Source: Macrotis lagotis (lineage: Eukaryota > Chordata > Mammalia > Peramelemorphia > Peramelidae). Taken from it: 64,000 bases of DNA. The stretch is taken from the NCBI RefSeq assembly GCF_037893015.1, contig NC_133666.1:567629660-567693659 (forward strand), in the 5' to 3' direction. Below the pieces are notes generated by a model. It made no database searches and was not told where the DNA came from. It saw only the letters and a program-made list of their open reading frames with translations. The position numbers and the translations under genes were made by a program. Positions 25,630 through 38,560 of the stretch are shown here, in pieces. The first letter of the stretch is position 1. Each line of letters begins with the position of its first letter.

Positions 25630-26165
25630 AAAGATTTAGAGCTGGAAAAGACCTAGAAATTATCTTTTCTATCCATTCCCATCATTTCACAGTCAAAGAA
25701 CTGAAGATATTAAGAGATATTAAATGACTTCCTCAAGGCACAAAGGTAAGGACATAGATGATATTCCATCCCAAATCCTTTGACTCCAAATTCCACACAC
25801 TTTTCACTGTATCATGCTATTTCCTTCTAAGGAATGTTGTATAGGGTTATAAATATTATCTCTCCATAAAGAATAAAAACTCTTTGAGGTTATGAAATGT
25901 TTTGGTTTTATGCTTGACCTTAGCACCTGGCATAAAGTGAGGCTCTTAATAAAATTTTGTGGAGTAAAAATAAAAATTGTATTGGATAATCCTAAATTAG
26001 CTGGTCCAAGGTTACCTAACCATTTTTATTGTCCATCTCTCAAACCAAGGTTGTACATCTCTCCCTTTCACTTGTTTGCTAAGTCACTCTGTCCTACCAG
26101 AATGCTCCTTGATCAAGTATCTAATATCTAACTGTATTATAAGGCCCAGGTAAAATCTACTTTTT
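25630..26165 (+). mobile_element. MIR-like SINE followed by L2 fragments
   Basis: 25630-25830 resembles a MIR-related SINE ('gagctggaaaagacctagaa'). 25830-25960 and 26000-26165 have L2-type tail and coding-end words. Confidence 0.45.
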
Positions 26166-26329
26166 CCATTTAGCCTTTGTCTACTGATAGAACTACCTCT
26201 GAATGGAATAGGGCACCTTAGGGCTCCAGTTACTTCTCATTCAAGTAGAGGTTAGAGTAGCAGCCCTCTACAGTATCTTTCAACTCTTGGATCCTATAGT
26301 GCTTCTGTACATGCTTAGCCTTTCTTTTT

Positions 26330-26600
26330 TTTTGAACTCCTAGATGCAACTCCTAGATGAACTCCATATCTGACTCTGTGATTCTATTTGGGATTTTCTT
26401 GGCAAAGATACTGAAGTTGTTTGCTATTTCCTTTGTGAACTCATTTCACAAGAGAGGAAACTGAGGCAAACAAGGTTGAATGATTTGCCCAGTATCACAT
26501 AGCTAGTAAGTGTCTGAGATTATATTTGAATTTATGAACAATCTTCCTGACTTCAGGGTTAACACTCTGTCCACTGTACCATCTGTCTAGTTTGTGACTA
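26330..26600 (-). mobile_element. CORE-type SINE, antisense
   Basis: 'gggattttcttggcaaagat', 'ttgtttgctatttcctttgt', 'gaggaaactgaggcaaacaa' and 'tagtaagtgtctgag' appear in order, ending at the head near 26590. Confidence 0.75.
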
Positions 26601-26910
26601 CTAACATGCAATCATACATATTTATTTTTTTTAGCACTCTGTTGTGTTCTTTCTTCCTTTGTCTCTGTCTCTTTCTTTGTGTTTATTTATCTCTGTAACT
26701 GTTCTGTAATTTATAGACTTACAGAGTGCTACCTAGGGGCACTGGGAAATAGAGAAGCTTTCTCAGGGTCATATGGTCCAAATGAACCTTATAACTTGAA
26801 TCTGGACTTTGAAAACAGGTCTTTACTCACCATGTCTGTTTTCTTATTATTTTTAAATTATTTTCCCTTGATTTTAGATGATTTAAAACTTCTCAAGATC
26901 AGGGATAATG

Positions 26911-27066
26911 TCTTTTTGTGTGTGTTATTTTCTGCAGGGCAATGGGGTTATGTGATTTGTCCAAGGTCACACAGCTAAGTAATTAAGTGTCTGGGGTTGG
27001 ATTTGAACTCAGGTCCTCCTGACTCCAGGGCTGGTACTCTATCCATTGCACTGCCTAGCTGTCCCT
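26911..27066 (-). mobile_element. Young marsupial SINE, antisense
   Basis: Reverse complement of the tRNA-derived SINE, with a short target duplication GGGATAATG at 26902-26910 and 27067-27075. Confidence 0.85.
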
Positions 27067-27075
27067 GGGATAATG

Positions 27076-27960
27076 CCATATATATATGTTTTAAATATTC
27101 CCTAAATGTTCAGTATAGAACAGCTCACATATTAGGCTCCTCATAAATACTTGTAACTCTAGGGATGAGTAACTATGATTAAGCAATTGTTTCCCAGATG
27201 ATACTTTCCATTGCAAACATCTAGGATAGGTCACAGTCTTAGCCAAGTTTGAAATGTGACCTGAATATTCTATGATTGTTTATCAGAAGTTCAAAAAATT
27301 AATGCTAGAATCCACATCCTGTAAGATAAAGATATTTCAGCAGATCTTGGGAAGCAACACAAGAAAGTCCTTTCAAATCACTCCCAGACAGCTTGTTTGA
27401 ATTTGCATGAATACACATTAATGATGAGATAGCTTTTTCCCTAGCCATCAGAACTATTTCCTGAAGGTAATACATAGACAAGCTAGAGAGGACTTTTAAC
27501 CCCTTCAGGCATTTGGGAATAGTTATGAACCTGGGACCTAAACTGGGCTGTGGTTACTGGCTTAAAGTCATGCCCTAGACATGACCCAGACAAATTATAA
27601 TTTCCTTCCCCTCCTAGGGAATAATTTGTTTACATGGGGAGGAACAGAATATTTTAACACATTTTAATGCTCAAAATATAAGATAAAATGGTCAGGCAAT
27701 GAGGTTAGCAATTTTACAGATTAGCATAAATACTGCTAATGTGAACCTTGTCAGAAAACAACATATATTTTTGGCAAAAGAGTAAGCAATATAATGTCCT
27801 GCTTCCACTCTGTTCAGTAGAGTATTTGTACAAATGCAGAATAGTCTTGCAAATAATTCCTTTTGCTTTGGCAGTGGAAGAAAATCATATCTCTAAGTGT
27901 TCATCTTCATGTAGGGCTAGTCAACTTTCATGCATCTAGGCAATGATGCCTTTGACTTCT
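27076..27960. other. Intergenic, nothing recognised
   Basis: No repeat I can name and no frame with gene-like features. Apparently repeat-poor compared with its surroundings. Confidence 0.4.
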
Positions 27961-27964
27961 TTTT

Positions 27965-28400
27965 AAAGCCATTAAGTACTTATTACGCATTAACTTTGTG
28001 CCAAGGACTATGAACACTGGGAATACAAATAGAAAAAAAAATCCCTCTGCTTGGTGAGCTTAGAGCTGTAAGGGGACAGACATATAAAAAGGACTAGAAA
28101 AGTTGGGAAAACTGGAGGCCTTGAAGAGCATGGCTGCAAGGAAGTTTTTAGTTAGAAAGCTGATGATTGATATATGGTAGAAAGGATTCAGGAGAAGGAG
28201 CAGGGGAAAGAGGAAAAATAAGAGTTAGCATGATTGAACTCTTTTTAAAAATGGAAATTTCAGGACATAATGACCAATTGAGTCATGGGGCAGAGGGATT
28301 TTTCCATTATATAAAGACTATAGGAATCACAAACTAATTGGAGGGTAGCAAGTTGAGACTGCTACTAGCTCAAAAGAATGAACTCACCTGGCATGGTATT
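27965..28400 (-). mobile_element. L2 LINE remnant, antisense
   Basis: Starts with the antisense L2-type tail ('aagtacttattacgcattaa', 'ctatgaacactgggaataca') and continues as purine-rich antisense L2. Confidence 0.55.
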
Positions 28401-29005
28401 TTCTATATACATTCAATTTAAGGAAATGTCCTTCAAAGGTGTGGCAGTAAACATAATGGATTGTTGTTTGAATGATTATTTCTCTTTTGTATTTAATAAC
28501 GAATTATTGAACTAACACTGAGGTTTTTCCTCTTTTTTGTTACCTTATCCAGAAATCAACCTGTATGAGGAAATCTTGCTCAAAGACTTAGGAAAGGCAA
28601 TAAAGAACTTCTAAAATATAAACCAGTGGGTAGTTTACTGCTTATTGTGTTTATTAAGGTCTGGGAACATATGGATTATTCTTTATGACAGTGATATAGA
28701 TATTGATAAATCTCCTTGACCAAGATTTGAGTGCTCAGTTTTATGTACCTCAGTGCCTTCATTGGAACAAACCCATCTCTCATTATAATATTCATTCTCT
28801 CAGAATCAGAATCAGAACTGATTTCCACACTGAAGAATACCCCCTTTACAAAAGACTTTATAAATATGTAAGTTTCAACAACTCTTTCAGTTTACTGAGG
28901 GAACAATGAGCCTATTTTGTTGAGTGATTTCTAAATGTTATCAATAAAATTGATGATAATTACCCAGAAACTCTCTCAGAAATTTTCAATCATCACATCT
29001 TATTG
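28401..29005. other. Intergenic, nothing recognised
   Basis: AT-rich; no gene and no clear repeat. Confidence 0.35.
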
Positions 29006-29009
29006 TTAT

Positions 29010-29260
29010 TGTTCCTCTCTTTCTTTCTTTTCAGCCCTTCATGATCTCATTTGGAGTTTCTTTGGCAAAGATATTAGACTGGTTTGTTATTTCCTTCTCT
29101 AGTTCATTTTACAGATGAGGATCTGAGGCAAACAAGTTCAAGTGACTTTCTTAGGGACACACAACAAGTAAGTGACAGGCTGGATTTTGACTTGAAAAAT
29201 GAGTCTTCCCGACTCCAGGCACAGCACTCTTTCTACCACACCACTGTTTGGGATATACTA
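29010..29260 (-). mobile_element. CORE-type SINE, antisense
   Basis: 'ggagtttctttggcaaagat', 'ttttacagatgaggatctga' and 'gactccaggcacagcactct', in order. Confidence 0.75.
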
Positions 29261-29654
29261 CAATACCTCTAAAATATAACATTCTATATATGAATAATAA
29301 GATATCCCAGACCCTGAATTAATGTTCATGTTTAATTTTGTCTCTGTTTGGTATTCTTTCTCTAAGTATATATTTGGTTAAAAACAACAATGAACATTTT
29401 TGAGGGAAGAAGCAGGCAGAGAAATACCTAAGATGGTACACTGAATACTCTGCCCTGCCCAGAAGAATATTTAACCAATATTTTCAGGGATCTAATTCAG
29501 AGTTGAAGAAGAGATGCTAAGGCTTATCTGAATTAGCATTTCAGAACTATATTAATGGATACATTTTGCACAGTAAAAATTTTATTGAAGTGTAATTCAG
29601 AAGATTAATTTGAAAAAGGTTTGCCGGTTTTGTATTATATTAGAGTACAAAAGA

Positions 29655-30185
29655 TACTTCAGTGGTCCCCTGTTGTCTCTAGGATAAAATATATATCCTC
29701 ATGGAATAAAAACCACATACAAGCTGACTCCAGCCTATTTTGCTAGATTGGTTTATACATATTCCTCCCTCATCCAACCTCCCAGAATTAACAGCTTTCT
29801 TTTAAAAAATATTTTTAAAATGTATCTTATTTTTTCCAACTTATATATCAGCTCCTACATTAAGGTCTTCCTCATATTTAAAAAAAATCAAGGGTATATA
29901 CCTGTATCTATGTATACAGACATACATATATGTACTCATACACATATATAACACATACATATATGTAGTTTGTATGTGTGAATGTAACTCTATATGTAGG
30001 AGATAATACAATATAGTTTCTGCTCTCAAGGAACTTATATTTTACTGTTGGGAGGCATCATGAACACAGATAAGAATATATATAATATATTACCTCTGAG
30101 GGCAGATACTTTTGTTCCTGCCTTCATATCACTAGTGCTTTGCACATCAGAACATTAATAAATACCTATCTAAATGAATTGAAAT
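29655..30185 (+). mobile_element. L2 LINE fragments
   Basis: 29655-29790 is an L2 coding-end block, and 30086-30180 is a sense tail ('cattaataaatacctatcta'). Between them are AT-rich ATGTATGT-type repeats and an antisense L2 start near 30000. Confidence 0.5.
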
Positions 30186-30259
30186 TAAATAGTTTATTCA
30201 TTACCAGAGTTGTCCAAAAAATTTTAAACACTATTATGCTCTAGCAACTCTAGCAAGAG

Positions 30260-30980
30260 CAATGGATTCCAAGAAAGTCTCTGCTCCCCATGAGAACAAA
30301 TTCCAATGGGAGAGATGACATACAAAGTAATATGTGTCACCAAGATATATATATATGTACAAGGTAAATTGGAGATAATCAAGGGGAAATGTATTAGTAT
30401 TAAGGGACTCAGAAAAGACTTCCTATAGAAGGTAAGATTTTAGTTAAAATTTGAAGGAAATCTGAGAAGCCAGGAGGAAAAGATAAAGGGATAAACAATT
30501 TCAGGTGTAGAGATCAGCTAGCAGCAATGCATGGAGTCAGGAGATAATGTTTTGTATGCGGAAGAGCAAGGAAGCCAAAAATCACTGTTTCCCTAAAAGC
30601 ATGGACAGAAGTGAGATATAAGAAAACTTGAAAGATAAAAAGGGACCAAGTTATGAAGGACTTTAAAAGTCATAGAGAAAATTTTATATTTGATCCTGCA
30701 AGCAATAGGGAGCCACTTTAGAAAGACCGACACTTTAGAAAGATCAATTTGACAGCGGAGTGGAGGAAGGGCTGGAATAGGGAAGAGACAGTGAGTAGTT
30801 ATAAGGCTATTTTAATAGTCCGAGTGTGAAGTGATGCAGGCCAGCATCAGTGTAGTGGAATTTTCAGAGGAGAAAAGGGAAGAATTTGGAAGGATGAAGC
30901 AATTCAGAGGGAAGATAATTCAAGTATTGAAGTTCATCTTCAAGTTACAAAGAATCAGTTGGAGATGCAAGACCTGAAGT
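30260..30980 (-). mobile_element. L2 LINE remnant, antisense
   Basis: 'tttatatttgatcctgcaag', 'caatagggagccactttaga' and 'ggctattttaatagtccgag' mark the antisense L2 3' coding region. 'actttagaaagaccgac' is followed at once by 'actttagaaagatcaa', a short tandem duplication. Confidence 0.75.
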
Positions 30981-31737
30981 CAGAAGAAATCATTTTATTT
31001 TTCTTTTCTTTAATTGATTAGGGCTGTATAAATAAATTTGAAAATCATCTGCTTAGAGATGTAGACTACCTTGTTAAACCTTCAAAATACAATATCTATA
31101 CTTTCTCATTGTTAAGTTTATGCTCTAAATATGACCTTGGCTCGCTTTCTGTTATAATAAATATTAATTTTTGTTTGTGTTACACAAACACAAATCTTGA
31201 ATATAAAGGTTTCGGATATAGAAAAATAGGCCAGAAAACCAGCATAAATCTGAAGAATGTGCCATTCTCACTACAAATTCTCCTTGCTAGATTAAATCAA
31301 TTATTACTTAAAATTTGTTAATTTGTTAATTTATTTTCTTAGGAAAAATAATAATTTATTCTGTTACTAGATTTCTAGAAATTAATATTATTTTTAAGAA
31401 GCAAGTACATATTCTTTCTGGGTTAGAGTTTATTCCTTGAAGTAAGGATTAGTAAATAGCAATGGCACTTACCGCAAAAAACCTCCATAGAGCTCATTTA
31501 CCTCAGGATGGTATTGTGGTTTAGAGAGCTGGTCCAAGTTTATGTTCTGTCTCTAAACATACTGCCTTTGTGACTCAGATCAAATAACTAAATCTCTTAG
31601 TGCTCCAGGCAGCTAAGACTATAATAAATTGCAGAGAAAGTGATGATTGCGGTGGTACAGAGAGCCTCCTCATCTGGGAGTCCTCTATATTGATGAAATG
31701 ATAGGTCCATCCCTATCACTATGACCATGAATTTCAT

Positions 31738-31743
31738 TTTATT
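31738..31743 (-). terminator. Candidate polyadenylation signal of KCNV1
   Basis: AATAAA on the minus strand, the first canonical signal I find downstream of the stop codon. It would give a 3' UTR of about 1.25 kb. Weaker ATTAAA variants occur earlier (32381-32376 and 31980-31975), and further AATAAA copies occur later (31434-31429, 31360-31355, 31335-31330). The used site cannot be chosen from sequence alone. Confidence 0.3.
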
Positions 31744-32995
31744 GATTTTTTCCTGTCCATTAACTTGATAGTGTTGAACATTAATGCTATAATAAGACAG
31801 ACCAAGTGCTGTTAATTCTCAAGATGGATTATTGACTTTTCTTGCTTTTTAGTTAGCTTCAAAACTTACTGGGACATTGAGAGAAATGTACAGTATGCAA
31901 ATAAATAAATAAATGACTACTGAGTCAATTGATGTTAATCAAATATATTCTTTTCCTTGCCTGAAATAAGATTGTTTAATAATTAAAATTTTAAATTCAC
32001 AATTTGTTTATGATGTAATCCTCAAATATTCACTGAATCAAAGAAAAAAAATCAGACATTCATCTCAACCAGGCATCCCTAGGGTATAAAATCTACCTTG
32101 GATACCATGAAGGAAACTGCCTTAGAAATTATATTACCCCCAAGTGAACCCACAGAGTTAACTATATCAGTTATCTAGGATAAAAGTATTACATTCCTTA
32201 AGGTGGGAAAGCAGTCCACTGAACCTTCATACTGTATTATCAGTAGTCTGCTTTCATCATTCCTACCCTTTGTGATTATCTGACTCCCCCACCTTCAACC
32301 CCCAAATAAAGGATGATGAATTACAGTAATCATCCAGATTCACTTGCCTGTCTCATTTGTTACTCATTCTAGTTATTTAATCAGGGCATTTTATGAGAAT
32401 GGAGGATCCTTTTACAAATAGAAAACCAACTTTTTTCATAGTTCAAAGCTAATTGGCTCTTTTGCAGATTTAGTCCATTGAGAGTGATCACATTAGCAAC
32501 AATTTCTTACTAATTAACCAAGTGGTTTCTTTCCTAGGGTAATGCAGTTGAATAGGAAAAAAAAGATATTTGGAAGCAAACTTTTTTACCTATCATTTTG
32601 TATCCTAAATTTTTTTCTTAATTAATTTTCCATTATAAAATTGAGAGTGAAGGCATAATCACTTACGTAATTCTCTCCATGTCATAGTTGTGTTACTGAA
32701 CATTAGAAACCTGCCATATATTTGTCATTGGAATGGTTTCACTTTGACATATTAACTGATTTGTTTGTTTTGAGATCCAAAAATGAAAAATAGTTTTAGT
32801 GTCACTTTGAATATGTCTGTTTGCCTTTGGGTGATATAAAACATTCTGATATACTAAGGAAACAAATTGAAAAAAATGATGCATTAAATGCTACAAGATA
32901 TTCATCTTAACATTAGCAGATACATACATACATCAATGCTTCATTTACCTTGCCAGTTACACACAAGCTTTTAAAAAAATGCATTGAATGTGAAT
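31744..32995 (-). other. KCNV1: Probable KCNV1 3' UTR
   Basis: AT-rich, apparently repeat-poor DNA between the KCNV1 stop codon and the first AATAAA. The absence of recognisable SINE or LINE insertions over about 1.2 kb, against a dense background, fits a transcribed and constrained 3' UTR. The end point is uncertain. Confidence 0.4.
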
Positions 32996-33507
32996 TTAAA
33001 ACCAGAAGTCATCTCCCCCACTGCTTCTAGTACTGGCTCTTTCTCTGCCTTTCAATCGGAGCATTTCCATAATACTTCGGGCATAAACATCCCTCAAGTT
33101 TACACTGATGTAGGAGTCCGTGGCTATATTCTTTGTCAGCTTCTTCAAGGCTTCACGCTGTCGAATAGCTGCTTCCTTAAGTTTCAGAGTAAAATAGCAG
33201 GCAGAAAAGCGGTCATTAATAATAGCAATAGGCAAGGCCAAAACAAGTATTCCTGATAGTATACACACAAAGGCCACAATTTTGCCTGTGGTGGTATCTG
33301 GCCTAATATCACCATAACCCACGGTAGTCATTGATGTTGTTGCCCACCACCATGCACAGGGAACACTTGTGAATGTTGTGCCTGGCATGCTTTGCTCAGC
33401 AAAATATTCCACGGTTGAAAATATTGAAATACCCACGGAGAGAAATAGGAGCAGGAGTCCGACTTCTTCATAACACTGAGTAAGTGTCATTCCTAATGAC
33501 CGCAAAC
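32996..33507 (-). CDS. KCNV1: KCNV1 coding exon 3: S5, pore, S6 and C-terminus
   Basis: Encodes the last two bases of codon 338 to residue 507 and a TAA stop (32998-32996). The acceptor is CTCATATTTCAG|GT, with a good pyrimidine tract. S5 is about residues 350-369. The pore helix includes AWWWATTSMT and the selectivity filter is TVGYGD at 399-404, so the permeation motif is intact. S6 runs about 412-438 and contains LPIAI at 429-433. Conducting Kv1-Kv4 channels have a PxP hinge here; loss of the second proline is a known trait of silent Kv subunits, so this is not damage. The cytoplasmic tail ends in FWF, as in mammalian Kv8.1. Kv8.1 expression is mainly neuronal in mammals; nothing here tests that. 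Confidence 0.96.
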
Positions 33508-33654
33508 CTGAAATATGAGAAAAGCTGTCAGTCATTTGATCAATTTAATTCTTCTAATTACCATGAACAAATGTACTATTTGGATGCTAGCTAGGTGGCT
33601 TCTCCTTTCTCCCTTTTCAATATATTTTTGATTCATCCACCATGTTGCTTTTCT

Positions 33655-33915
33655 TTATGCCTAGCTTGGGGTGTCTAAGAGGCTTAGTGATGGAGCACTG
33701 GGTCAGGAAGAAAATTAATTTTCTGAGTTCAAATTTGGCCTCAGACACCTTACTAGCTATGCGACCCTGGACAAGTTACTAAAACATATTTGCTTCAGTT
33801 TCTTCATCTATAAAATGAACTGAAGAAGAAAATGGCAAATCACTCCAGCATCTTTGTCAGGAAAACTCTAAATGGGTCACAAAGAATAAACATGGATTAA
33901 AAAATCACTGAACTG
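33655..33915 (+). mobile_element. CORE-type SINE in KCNV1 intron 2
   Basis: 'gagttcaaatttggcctcag', 'cagtttcttcatctataaaa', 'aaatggcaaatcactccagc' and 'aatgggtcacaaagaa' occur in sense order, antisense to the gene. Confidence 0.8.
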
Positions 33916-34394
33916 AACTGAAAGCCCACCTTGAGCTTCTTTTATAATCCAGGAGGCATAAAGATGAATTCATTTAGGTATAAGAAAAGAAGAAAGGATA
34001 GCTTTGGGATAATTGTCAAAAATGAACCAGTCAGCCTCAACAGTTAGAGGCCACTGTCATAGAAGACCATGGTCAGAAGATTGGATTTGGAAGAAGGAAG
34101 ACTGGGTTGAAAAAATGAGTAACCATGGTAAATTACTTAACCTTTAAGGGCCCTAGGAAAATCCCTGAAACTGGAAGTTGAGGATGAATCTTATAACTAC
34201 ATTTTGGATGGGAATTTCCACTCTTGGAATTCTCTGCCCTGAAGAACTCATGAGTTCAAACAAACTAATAAAAAATCAATACCATCAAAACCTAGAAGTG
34301 AATCCAGATCAATAACATTTGAAGGGAGAAATCCTAAGAAAAGTTTCTTTATTTCTGTCTGAAAAAATTCTCTTTCCCAATTGAATATTTCATG

Positions 34395-34520
34395 TAAAAA
34401 TAACAATTAACAATAACAATCACATTTTAAAGCACCTTAAGGTTTGCAGAGTACTTTAGATACATTTTTTCATTTGAGCTATACGCTGATGCTTCTCCAT
34501 TATACCTATTCCATAGAATG
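34395..34520 (+). mobile_element. MIR fragment in KCNV1 intron 2
   Basis: 'caccttaaggtttgcagagt' and 'tttcatttgagctatacg' match the MIR core region. Confidence 0.5.
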
Positions 34521-35304
34521 GAAAGGAACTTCCAATTGATATTCATTCAGAATTTAGATGTTCCATTTTGTTAGTTGTTATTTTAGTTAGTTAGAAACCG
34601 GGAATTTTTAGAATTGGAAGGTTAGTGCTTAGTTCAATCCATACATGAAGGAATCCATTCTACTTCCTACAACACTCTTCAGAGAGACTATAATAAGCAT
34701 CCCTTGTGATTTATAAGGTGAAGATGCCTTTATTCATCTATGCTATGATCAAGAAAATGAATCAGATTAGGTCCATTCAGGAATTGCCTAATCTGACCAA
34801 CCCAGGAACCAGCCACAGGAACCTATACCCTAGCATGTTTTTTTTTTTTCTGAATCGACTTGACCCCTACTCATAGGAAAGTTCTAGAATGTCTTTAGTC
34901 TCTCAGCAATCAAATATTCATACTTTTGAGATTGGGGTCACATCTTCTTTTGGCATGTGGCAATGGAAACTTTGACCTACTGCACTGAATGACATCCTTT
35001 TTCTTCTTGACTTGTGCTGTTGGCCTCTGAACCATGTGCCTACTGTGGTGGGTCAGTGATTCAGGACATGAATACCAAGGTCATAAGACTCAACTCTGTG
35101 CCCTAACATCAAGGAACTCTTTATCCTCCTTTAGTCCATGAGTTGCTGACCATGCCTGGGACTAAGGCTGACAGCTCTTTACTGGGAACTCCCTCATTGA
35201 ATTCAGTATCAATAAACAGTAACTCCTTCCTCAAAAACTGCCTTATTTATGTAGGCACCAAACAACTCATTAAACACATATGCCCACATTGGCCATCTAA
35301 CCTT

Positions 35305-35560
35305 ACCTTAAAGACTCCAATGAGGTGGAACCAACCACCTCCTAAGTAATCTTATTCTATTTTTAACTAGCTCTAATTGTAAGTGATTTCTGACATCTAA
35401 CCCAAATTGACCTTTTTGTAAATTTATACCCAAGGCAGCCTTGTATAGCTGAAAAGATCAAGTCTCTTCCTTCTTTTTTATAATTTTTCAAATACTTGAG
35501 GATATATGAGTCTTCTATTTTAAAGACTAAACATTTCCAGTTTCAATAGTAATCATAATG
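35305..35560 (-). mobile_element. L3/CR1 LINE tail in KCNV1 intron 2
   Basis: The plus strand gives the reverse complement of the L3/CR1 end: 'accaaccacctcctaagtaa', 'gctctaattgtaagtgattt', 'gacatctaacccaaattgac' and 'tttcaaatacttgagg'. A shorter piece of the same family lies at 34600-34700. Confidence 0.6.
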
Positions 35561-35944
35561 CATATTATTATGATTGTTATGCATATCTGTACATTTTCCT
35601 CTTTACAATAGTTGTTCACATGTACATGCTCTGTATTTCTAATGATATAATATCCTGGAATCTAGAATATCTATCATCTAATTATTTCCTCATCTCATAA
35701 TGGTATGGGAGGCAATATGCTCAGGAAATAGTTTACTGACAGATTGCCTTATTTTTACTTTTACAACACTGTGTCTTTTGGATCTTAGATGACATTGGTT
35801 TACCATTTATCTATAACTTCACTTTCAACAAAAAACATCTCCATGAGGTTTTGGGTAGAGTACTTGTTTTTCTAGATCCGATGCCATTCTAGCTCCACCC
35901 TACCCTCCACAATAATCAATCTTTCTTCTTTTCTAAGAGGTGTA

Positions 35945-36220
35945 AAGAAAGCATGGGCAGCTAGGGTGACACAGCATTTAGATATTGGGCCTTAAATAAG
36001 GAAGATCTAAGTTCAAAATCTATCTCAGTCACTTGCTAGCTAGGTGACTCTGGACAAGTCACTTAAAAAAACTTCTCTCATTCTTAACTTGCTCACCTGT
36101 AAAATGAGAATTAAAAACCATATCTTCCTCACAGGATTTTTGTGAGGCTCAAAAGAAATATATGTAAAGTGCTCAGCAAACCTTCAGAAGTACTATATAA
36201 ATGTTAGCCATTTTTTAAAA
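35945..36220 (+). mobile_element. Decayed SINE in KCNV1 intron 2
   Basis: Head 'gggcagctagggtgacacag', 'ggtgactctggacaagtcac', then a MIR-like end 'gtaaagtgctcagcaaacct'. Confidence 0.6.
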
Positions 36221-38159
36221 AGAGTTGGCTCTCCACTTCATTGCTGTGTTGACTTTTCCCATTTATTATATTTGTTTAAGGAAGAATCTGGTTTTGATTG
36301 CATGATGATTGCATAGGAACCTTGGAAGAATAAAAGAAGTGATGATCTAATCTATAGAAGATTTAAGAATTGAAATAAATCATTTACAGTGAGGAAAATA
36401 TTATGGAATCCCCCACTTCTCCACCCTTCCATATATGGAATGGAGGATTAGGGCTCTTCTGAAAGCATGACCAGTTTTTTAAATTAATATAAACATAACA
36501 ACATAAGGCTAGAGTTAAGTTTAAGTGTCTTATTTGACTCACCAAATAATATTTGAAATTAATTCAAGTGTTACTTATATTTTCATTACTCTAGATTCTG
36601 ATATTCAACCACCTCAGATGGACATGAGTTATTCAGAAGCTATTTATTGTTAGAGACCAATGAATTATATATTTGAGGTTTAACAACTTTAGAAGACCTC
36701 CTAGGCAGCTTGGGAAGATAGAATCAGATTGAAAATACTATTGTTTTTCTTGAACTGTTCTTCACAATATCAGTATTGTATTGCCATTTTTCATGGATGT
36801 CAGATCAAGATGGGACTTTATAAATCATGCAGCTCAACTCCTCACATTTTATAGAAAAGCAAATTTCAACCAAGAGAGGTCAAGTGAATTTTGTAAGATC
36901 TTATATCCTGTTTATGATAGAGTAGGGGCTCAATTTCAGGTTTCCTACCTCTTAGTACAGTAATTTTTCTACTTTACATTTTTATGTTTCTTTTTTTGGT
37001 GAAAGTTTCTTAAAAATTTTCAAAGAAATAATAAAAACCCTTAGATAGCTAAACTTAAATACTTTAGCTTATTTTGATAATTAATATCTGTGTGGTGAAG
37101 GAGACAGTGGGAAAAGGGATTTGTTCTTTTTCTCTCCTAAACAATTAATGTACAAAGATGTCTATCTCCATGTAGCTGATGATCTGTCTTATATTTATGT
37201 AATATCTTCTATCTTTATTCTTATATTTTTGAATTTAGAAATCTTTCCACATAGTGGAAATTACTGTTATTTCCCTTTTTTCTCCCTTCTTATTTTTTTG
37301 AGAAAAAAATGTCTTAACTGTGTTTTAAAATCAAAACCCATGAAGAGTTTATAAATAGAATAAGAAAGCAAATACTAGATATTTTAAAAGTTGTTGGGAA
37401 CCCCCTTATCAAAGCTATGTTATGTGAAACTGGGAAAATACTTTAGAAAGAAACCAGTAATAATTAAATTGTGAGGAAAAGTCCAAATCAATCCACTTTG
37501 GTTAAAAAAAAGAGGCCAGTTCCTCTGCACCAACTTCCTAGGTCCCTTGAGATACAGATCAAAGTATATACTTTAATCAATATAAATATAACTATAGGAA
37601 ATAATCTCTTTCTTCCCAAACTCTAGGTTTTTCCTCTTATTTTCCCTTTCTTCTCCTTAATTTATCCCTTTCCTCAAAGGAAAAAGTTTCAGTAAGTATC
37701 TTTGAAACCCTGAAAGAGCAATCATCTGGTAAAATTGTGATTAGGTGATGGTTTGTAACTGTTCATTCCTGTAGAGGGACTAAATGAATAGCTTTACTTC
37801 TAAGCAGAACATTTGTTTTCCCTCTACAGAAAGTATAATAAGAAATGACCATACCTCTTTATACCAAATCTGGTGGGGCATTCAGGGAAGAGTCATCTTA
37901 AGTTTCTTTTCCCTCTGTGCCCAGACGAATATTTTACTACCTCCTGGTTGGATCCAAAGTAAATACTTGCTTATACATCAATTATATGTCCACAACCTAT
38001 TATTTATAAATTGATGACAAATGGTAAAGGGATTTCTGAAAGTTATGAACATCAAATGAGAGAGATGAATAATTGCATTCTCAACTTTGCTATGTATTGT
38101 CTTGAAAATTGAACTAACTTTAAATACTTGAATTATTTATCTCTGCTTCTTACAGCCCA

Positions 38160-38560
38160 CTTAAAGTTCGATTTTAATGTTACCTTCTATGTCAGACCTT
38201 CCCTTATTCTCCCATCTAATGATGCCTCTCTACCCAAGAATCAATTTATTATCTATTTTGAAGATAATTTAACATTTTCATGTTGTTTCCCTCTCATAGA
38301 GTGAAAACTCCTTGAATTAAGAAAGTACTTCATTTTCATCTTTGTGTTCATTTAATCTTGAATCTAACATTATCTAGCATATAACACATGACTAATAAAT
38401 GACTTTTGATAGGTGGATATTATATATGCATTGTTTTCCCCTGTGGAATGTGAGCCCTGTGAGGGTGGAGGGACAAAATTGTTTCATTTTTGTGTTTGTA
38501 CTCTATCAGAGGGCCTTGCACAAAATTAATGCTCAATAAATGCTTGATGGTTAATTAAAT
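38160..38560 (+). mobile_element. Two L2-type LINE tails in KCNV1 intron 2
   Basis: One ends 'cacatgactaataaatgact' near 38405. The other has 'gtgagccctgtgagggtgga' and ends 'gctcaataaatgcttgatgg' near 38550. Confidence 0.65.

Noticed and set aside
33218..33227. Missing second S6 proline as evidence that KCNV1 is a pseudogene
   Set aside because: It is typical of silent Kv subunits; all three exons are open, splice in frame and keep the C-terminal motif.
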